A stretch of DNA of 64,000 bases from UBA7236 sp044227505 (GTDB lineage Bacteria; Bacteroidota; Bacteroidia; Chitinophagales; BACL12), in assembly GCA_044227505.1 (NCBI GenBank), contig JBGAWP010000010.1:20862-84861 (forward strand). The letters are read 5' to 3'. Shown piece by piece: positions 61,483 to 64,000 of the stretch; position 1 is the stretch's first letter, and every line of letters begins with the position of its first letter. Position numbers and translations under genes: made by a program. The notes beneath the pieces are model-generated. The model did no database searches and was not told the origin of the DNA. It worked only from the letters and a program-made list of their open reading frames with translations.

Positions 61483-61569
61483 ACTGCGACTGTGACTGCG
61501 ACTGCGACTGCGACTGTGACTGCAACTGTGACTGTGACTGCGACTGTGACTGCGACTGTGACTGCGACT
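61483..61569. repeat. Hexamer tandem array (ACTGYG)14
   Basis: Fourteen consecutive units of actgcg/actgtg (one actgca variant) plus a partial unit, 87 bp in all. Its right end reaches into the stop codon of the AhpD-like gene (61568-61570). On the minus strand it reads as agtcgc/agtcac directly after that gene's stop. Confidence 0.9.
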
Positions 61570-61912
61570 ACTCCTTCCCCAACTCCTCCCAAAACTCCGC
61601 CCCTCTCCTAGTATGAGGTATAACAATTGTCCCTCCCACAATATTAGCTACAGCAAAAATTTCATAAACTTCCTCTGTGCTTATACCTAACTCATGACAC
61701 TTGCCCAAATGATATTTTATACAATCATCACATCTCAGTACCATCGAAGCCACCAATCCCAGCATTTCCTTCGTTTTCACCGAAAGGGCTCCTTCGGCGT
61801 AAGTATTGGTATCGAGGTTGAAAAGTCGGTTGATCACTTTGTTTTGTTTGCCGAGGATCACATCGTTCATTTTAGAACGGTAGGTGTTGAATTCGTTTAC
61901 TAGTTCGCTCAT
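61568..61912 (-). CDS. Carboxymuconolactone decarboxylase (AhpD-like) family protein
   Basis: 114 residues from ATG 61912 (MSELVNEFNTYRSKMND); an in-frame ATG at 61963 gives 17 more. The CMD core carries the redox motif LRCDDCIKYHLGKCHELG (CxxC plus His), as in AhpD-type peroxidase partners, then EVYEIFAVANIVGGTIVIPH. Likely a thiol-dependent antioxidant protein. The last codons run straight into the hexamer array, so the array has reached the coding end. Confidence 0.92.
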   Translation of the reverse strand: MSELVNEFNTYRSKMNDVILGKQNKVINRLFNLDTNTYAEGALSVKTKEMLGLVASMVLRCDDCIKYHLGKCHELGISTEEVYEIFAVANIVGGTIVIPHTRRGAEFWEELGKE

Positions 61913-62044
61913 ATTGCTATTTTGGTCAAATTTCGGGTTTGAGAGAGGAAGAACAAAATGCATTTAAAATATTTGAGGTAAAACTGCGTCATATTCAATG
62001 TTTTAACAATTCATTCTATCTTTACAGATACAAAAAACTAAAAT

Positions 62045-62680
62045 ATGGCAACTACTACACCAGCATCAACCACAACAAAGGCTAATCCGCGCATGGGGCG
62101 TTGGATAGGCATTGGAGTTCTTGTAATAATTGTATTATATGTTGTTGGCGCATACAACAAAATGGTTAGCGCCGATGAGGTGGTTAATCAGAAATGGGGC
62201 GATGTGGAATCAACCTACAAACGCCGTCTCGACCTTATCGATAATTTGGTAAATACCGTAAAGGGAGCAGCCGATTTCGAAAAAAGTACGCTTACTGAAA
62301 TCGTGGAAGCACGGGCAAAGGCAACAAGTATTAATATAGATCCATCCACCGCAACACCGGAACAAATGGCCGCTTTTAATCAGGCGCAGGGTGCGGTGAG
62401 TTCATCTTTGAGCCGTTTATTGTTAGTTGTGGAAAATTATCCTACACTTACTGCAACACAAAATTTTAAGGAATTACAATCACAGTTGGAAGGCACTGAA
62501 AACCGTATCAATGTTGCACGCATAGATTATAATGCTGCAGTTAAGGATTATAATACCAGAATCAGAAGATTTCCAGGCAACCTGATCGCAGGAATATTTG
62601 GTTTAGAAAAGCGGGCAACTTTCGATGCACCGGAAGAAGCAGAAACAGCTCCAAAAGTTGATTTCAGCGATAATAAATAA
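62045..62680 (+). CDS. lemA: LemA family protein
   Basis: 211 residues. A short Thr-rich cytoplasmic start and one membrane helix (WIGIGVLVIIVLYVVGAY) are followed by a long helical domain with the LemA signatures VNQKWGDVESTYKRRLDLIDNLVNTVKG, NYPTLTATQNFKELQSQLEGTENRI and a distal YNTRIRRFPGNLIAG. Known in other bacteria for envelope and signalling roles. First of a three-gene unit with two TPM-domain proteins (4 bp spacing), a conserved Bacteroidota arrangement. Confidence 0.96.
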   Translation: MATTTPASTTTKANPRMGRWIGIGVLVIIVLYVVGAYNKMVSADEVVNQKWGDVESTYKRRLDLIDNLVNTVKGAADFEKSTLTEIVEARAKATSINIDPSTATPEQMAAFNQAQGAVSSSLSRLLLVVENYPTLTATQNFKELQSQLEGTENRINVARIDYNAAVKDYNTRIRRFPGNLIAGIFGLEKRATFDAPEEAETAPKVDFSDNK

Positions 62681-62683
62681 ATA

Positions 62684-63127
62684 ATGCCCAACGCAAAGTT
62701 ATTTTTCTCGGAAGAAGAGAAATCGAAGATCATTCAGGCAATTGCACTTGCCGAGAAGGAAACTTCGGGTGAAATTCGTGTGCATTTAGAAGAAAAATGT
62801 GGTGATGATGTAATTAAACGCGCTACACAGGTTTTTGCTAAATTGAATATGCACAAAACAGATTTAAAAAATGGTGTTTTGATCTACCTTGCCGTAAAAG
62901 ATAAAAAATTTGCTATTATAGGCGATGAAGGAATAAATAATAGTGTCCCGGAAAATTTCTGGGACACTATTAAAAATAATATGGCGGTTTCTTTTTCGCA
63001 TGGTAATTTTATAGATGGAATTATTGGTGCAATAAACGAAAGTGGCGAACAACTTAAACAATTCTTTCCTTTTCATCAAGCCGATGTAAATGAAGTAAGC
63101 GATGAAATATCTTTTCACGATGATTAA
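62684..63127 (+). CDS. TPM domain protein (cytoplasmic)
   Basis: 147 residues, TPM (Psb32/phosphatase-like) domain without signal peptide: LFFSEEEKSKIIQAIALAEKETSGEIRVHLEEKCG, KNGVLIYLAVKDKKFAIIGDEGINNSVPENFWDTI. Second gene of the lemA unit, starting 4 bp after lemA and overlapping the next gene by 8 bp. Role within the LemA system is unknown. Confidence 0.92.
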   Translation: MPNAKLFFSEEEKSKIIQAIALAEKETSGEIRVHLEEKCGDDVIKRATQVFAKLNMHKTDLKNGVLIYLAVKDKKFAIIGDEGINNSVPENFWDTIKNNMAVSFSHGNFIDGIIGAINESGEQLKQFFPFHQADVNEVSDEISFHDD

Positions 63128-63887
63128 ACGCAGATCTGCCGGAATTTTTATTATCGGAATTTTATCGCTGATAAATATTTCTCTATACGCTCAAAATGAC
63201 GATCAGCTCCCCGACAGGCCAGTACCACCGCATTTGGTGAATGACCTTGCAGATATTATTCCAGTCGGTGAGGAAGCAAATCTCGAAAATAAATTAACGG
63301 CATATAACGATTCTACATCCACCCAAATTGTTGTAATTATTTTAAAAACAATTGGTGATTTTGAAATTTCCGACTATGCTTATAAAATAGGAAGAAAATG
63401 GGGTGTTGGTCAAAAAGATCTCGACAATGGTATTGTTTTATTAGTTGCTGTGGATGATAGAAAAATGTTCATCGCAACAGGATATGGTACTGAATCTTAT
63501 ATTACCGATGCGCGTGCAAGCAGAATTTATCGCGAAATATTAACTCCTGCATTTCAGCAAAATAATTATTATGGTGGTATTGATGCAGCTACAACTGAAA
63601 TGATAAAATATTTGTCCGGTGCTTACGATGGAGAACCTATGGGTAACTCGCAAGACAAACCAAATATTTTTGGTCTCATCATTTTAATTTTTGTTATCCT
63701 TTTTATTCTCTCTAAATTTTTCCGCGGAGGAAAAGGCGGAACAACTTTCGGCGGTCACGGTCCCACTTATTGGGGTGGCGGTGGATTTGGGGGTTTTGGT
63801 GGAAGCGGCGGCGGCGGAGGTGGTGGTGGCTTCGGTGGTTTTGGTGGCGGAGGATTTGGTGGCGGTGGAGCTGGGGGGAGTTGGTAG
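63120..63887 (+). CDS. TPM domain membrane protein with Gly-rich tail (YgcG-like)
   Basis: About 255 residues from ATG 63120 (overlapping the previous gene by 8 bp), signal peptide ending in SLYAQ. The TPM domain (about 30-185) has VNDLADIIPVGEEANLENKLTAYNDSTSTQIVVIILKTIG, RKWGVGQKDLDNGIVLLVAVDDRKMFIATGYG. A membrane helix (IFGLIILIFVILFILSKFF) leads to a Gly-rich end of about 50 residues, rich in GGFGG and ending AGGSW, probably cytoplasmic. Typical of the family, where TPM proteins at the envelope are paired with LemA. Confidence 0.93.
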   Translation: MIKRRSAGIFIIGILSLINISLYAQNDDQLPDRPVPPHLVNDLADIIPVGEEANLENKLTAYNDSTSTQIVVIILKTIGDFEISDYAYKIGRKWGVGQKDLDNGIVLLVAVDDRKMFIATGYGTESYITDARASRIYREILTPAFQQNNYYGGIDAATTEMIKYLSGAYDGEPMGNSQDKPNIFGLIILIFVILFILSKFFRGGKGGTTFGGHGPTYWGGGGFGGFGGSGGGGGGGGFGGFGGGGFGGGGAGGSW

Positions 63888-63892
63888 AAAAA

Positions 63893-63913
63893 AGTCGCAG
63901 TCACAGTCGCAGT
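63893..63913. repeat. Short (AGTCRC) hexamer repeat after the TPM gene
   Basis: The tract agtcgcagtcacagtcgcag plus t starts six bases past the TPM stop codon. It is the third occurrence of the hexamer family in the last 3 kb of the window, in the same orientation as the one at 60888. Confidence 0.75.
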
Positions 63914-63920
63914 TCCTCAA

Positions 63921-63986
63921 ATTTTTATTTGTTTGATTTGTAGCGTCACAAAATTTTGTGACGCTACAAATCAAACAAATAAAAAT
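63921..63986. repeat. Perfect 66-bp palindrome without loop
   Basis: Both arms are 33 bp and fully complementary with no spacer; the centre is cacaaaattttgtg and the middle of each arm carries tagcgtcac / gtgacgcta. It follows the hexamer repeat after the TPM gene and would form a cruciform in DNA or a long hairpin in RNA, so it may terminate the lemA operon. The terminal poly-T expected of an intrinsic terminator is not seen after the right arm. Confidence 0.9.
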
Positions 63987-64000
63987 CAACGAAAATATCT

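Noticed and set aside
61483..61569. CRISPR array or coding repeat
   Set aside because: A pure hexamer tandem repeat without spacers, and outside any supported reading frame.
63684..63989. ORFs on the opposite strand and in another frame over the Gly-rich tail
   Set aside because: They arise from the GGN-rich codons of the TPM protein tail read in other frames and give low-complexity Ala/Thr/Ser or Val-rich peptides.
1..64000. tRNA, rRNA, IS element or prophage genes
   Set aside because: No cloverleaf-like sequence, rRNA segment, transposase, integrase or phage structural gene was recognised on either strand.

Overview
The window looks like a stretch of chromosome from an AT-rich member of the Bacteroidota, probably an uncultured Chitinophagales/Saprospirales-type lineage (the lineage is an inference). 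The phylum call rests on several things seen directly. There are gliding-family lipoproteins (GldB, GldD), two secreted proteins with C-terminal type IX secretion sorting domains, a UpxY-type NusG paralogue, PorT-like barrels, and many lipoproteins. Exact TAnnTTTG (-7) promoter elements typical of the Bacteroidota primary sigma factor precede several genes. There are no rRNA or tRNA genes, no insertion sequences, no prophage and no CRISPR array. Most genes are housekeeping genes in neighbourhoods conserved in this phylum.

Layout. 1-1.5 kb: 3' part of an ABC exporter, followed by an 80-bp tandem repeat array. 1.9-4.8 kb: HU protein and recG. 4.9-7.9 kb (minus strand): mutY-ssb-gldD plus a barrel protein, with gldE missing from its usual place. 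8.2-11.1 kb (plus): HU-like protein, TPR protein, a 31-residue AURKAIP1/COX24-type ribosomal protein, and rng. 11.1-14.2 kb: nested inverted repeats, a four-helix membrane protein with a cytochrome-oxidase-like HDTYFV motif, and a membrane-anchored beta-propeller. 14.4-20.7 kb: nadE, a PorT-like barrel, gldB, apaG, gmk-yicC and an EamA transporter. 20.9-24.4 kb: a very large outer-membrane fusion protein. 24.5-30.5 kb: metallo-hydrolase, orphan hutH, a NatAB-like ABC exporter and two lipoproteins. 30.7-38.4 kb: the shape-determination cluster purH-mreB-mreC-mreD-mrdA-rodA. 38.5-42.8 kb: purN, a lipoprotein, and a sugar acetyltransferase/dehydrogenase pair with a UpxY-like antiterminator. 42.7-50.5 kb: LEA-type lipoprotein, TPR histidine kinase, htpG, lysA, aspS. 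50.6-54.1 kb: tandem DNRLRE/T9SS proteins and gamma-glutamyltransferase. 54.2-57.0 kb: an apparent three-gene ether-lipid degradation cassette. 57.0-60.8 kb: cation efflux protein and polA. 61.0-64 kb: four-helix-bundle protein, AhpD-like protein, and the lemA-TPM-TPM operon.

Most notable items. (1) An AGMO-like hydroxylase, a YhhN/TMEM86 lysoplasmalogenase and a lipoprotein glycerophosphodiesterase are co-directional and almost overlapping, which together suggests a pathway that dismantles ether lipids or plasmalogens. (2) There is an unusual density of intergenic repeats: a perfect 66-bp palindrome with no loop, a double-hairpin REP-like element, an 80-bp tandem array, hexamer (GACTGY) arrays on both sides of the four-helix-bundle gene, and a set of four alternating GACRCTGCYGGR 12-mers. 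(3) Gliding genes are split from their usual partners, and a polysaccharide-type antiterminator sits without a polysaccharide locus.
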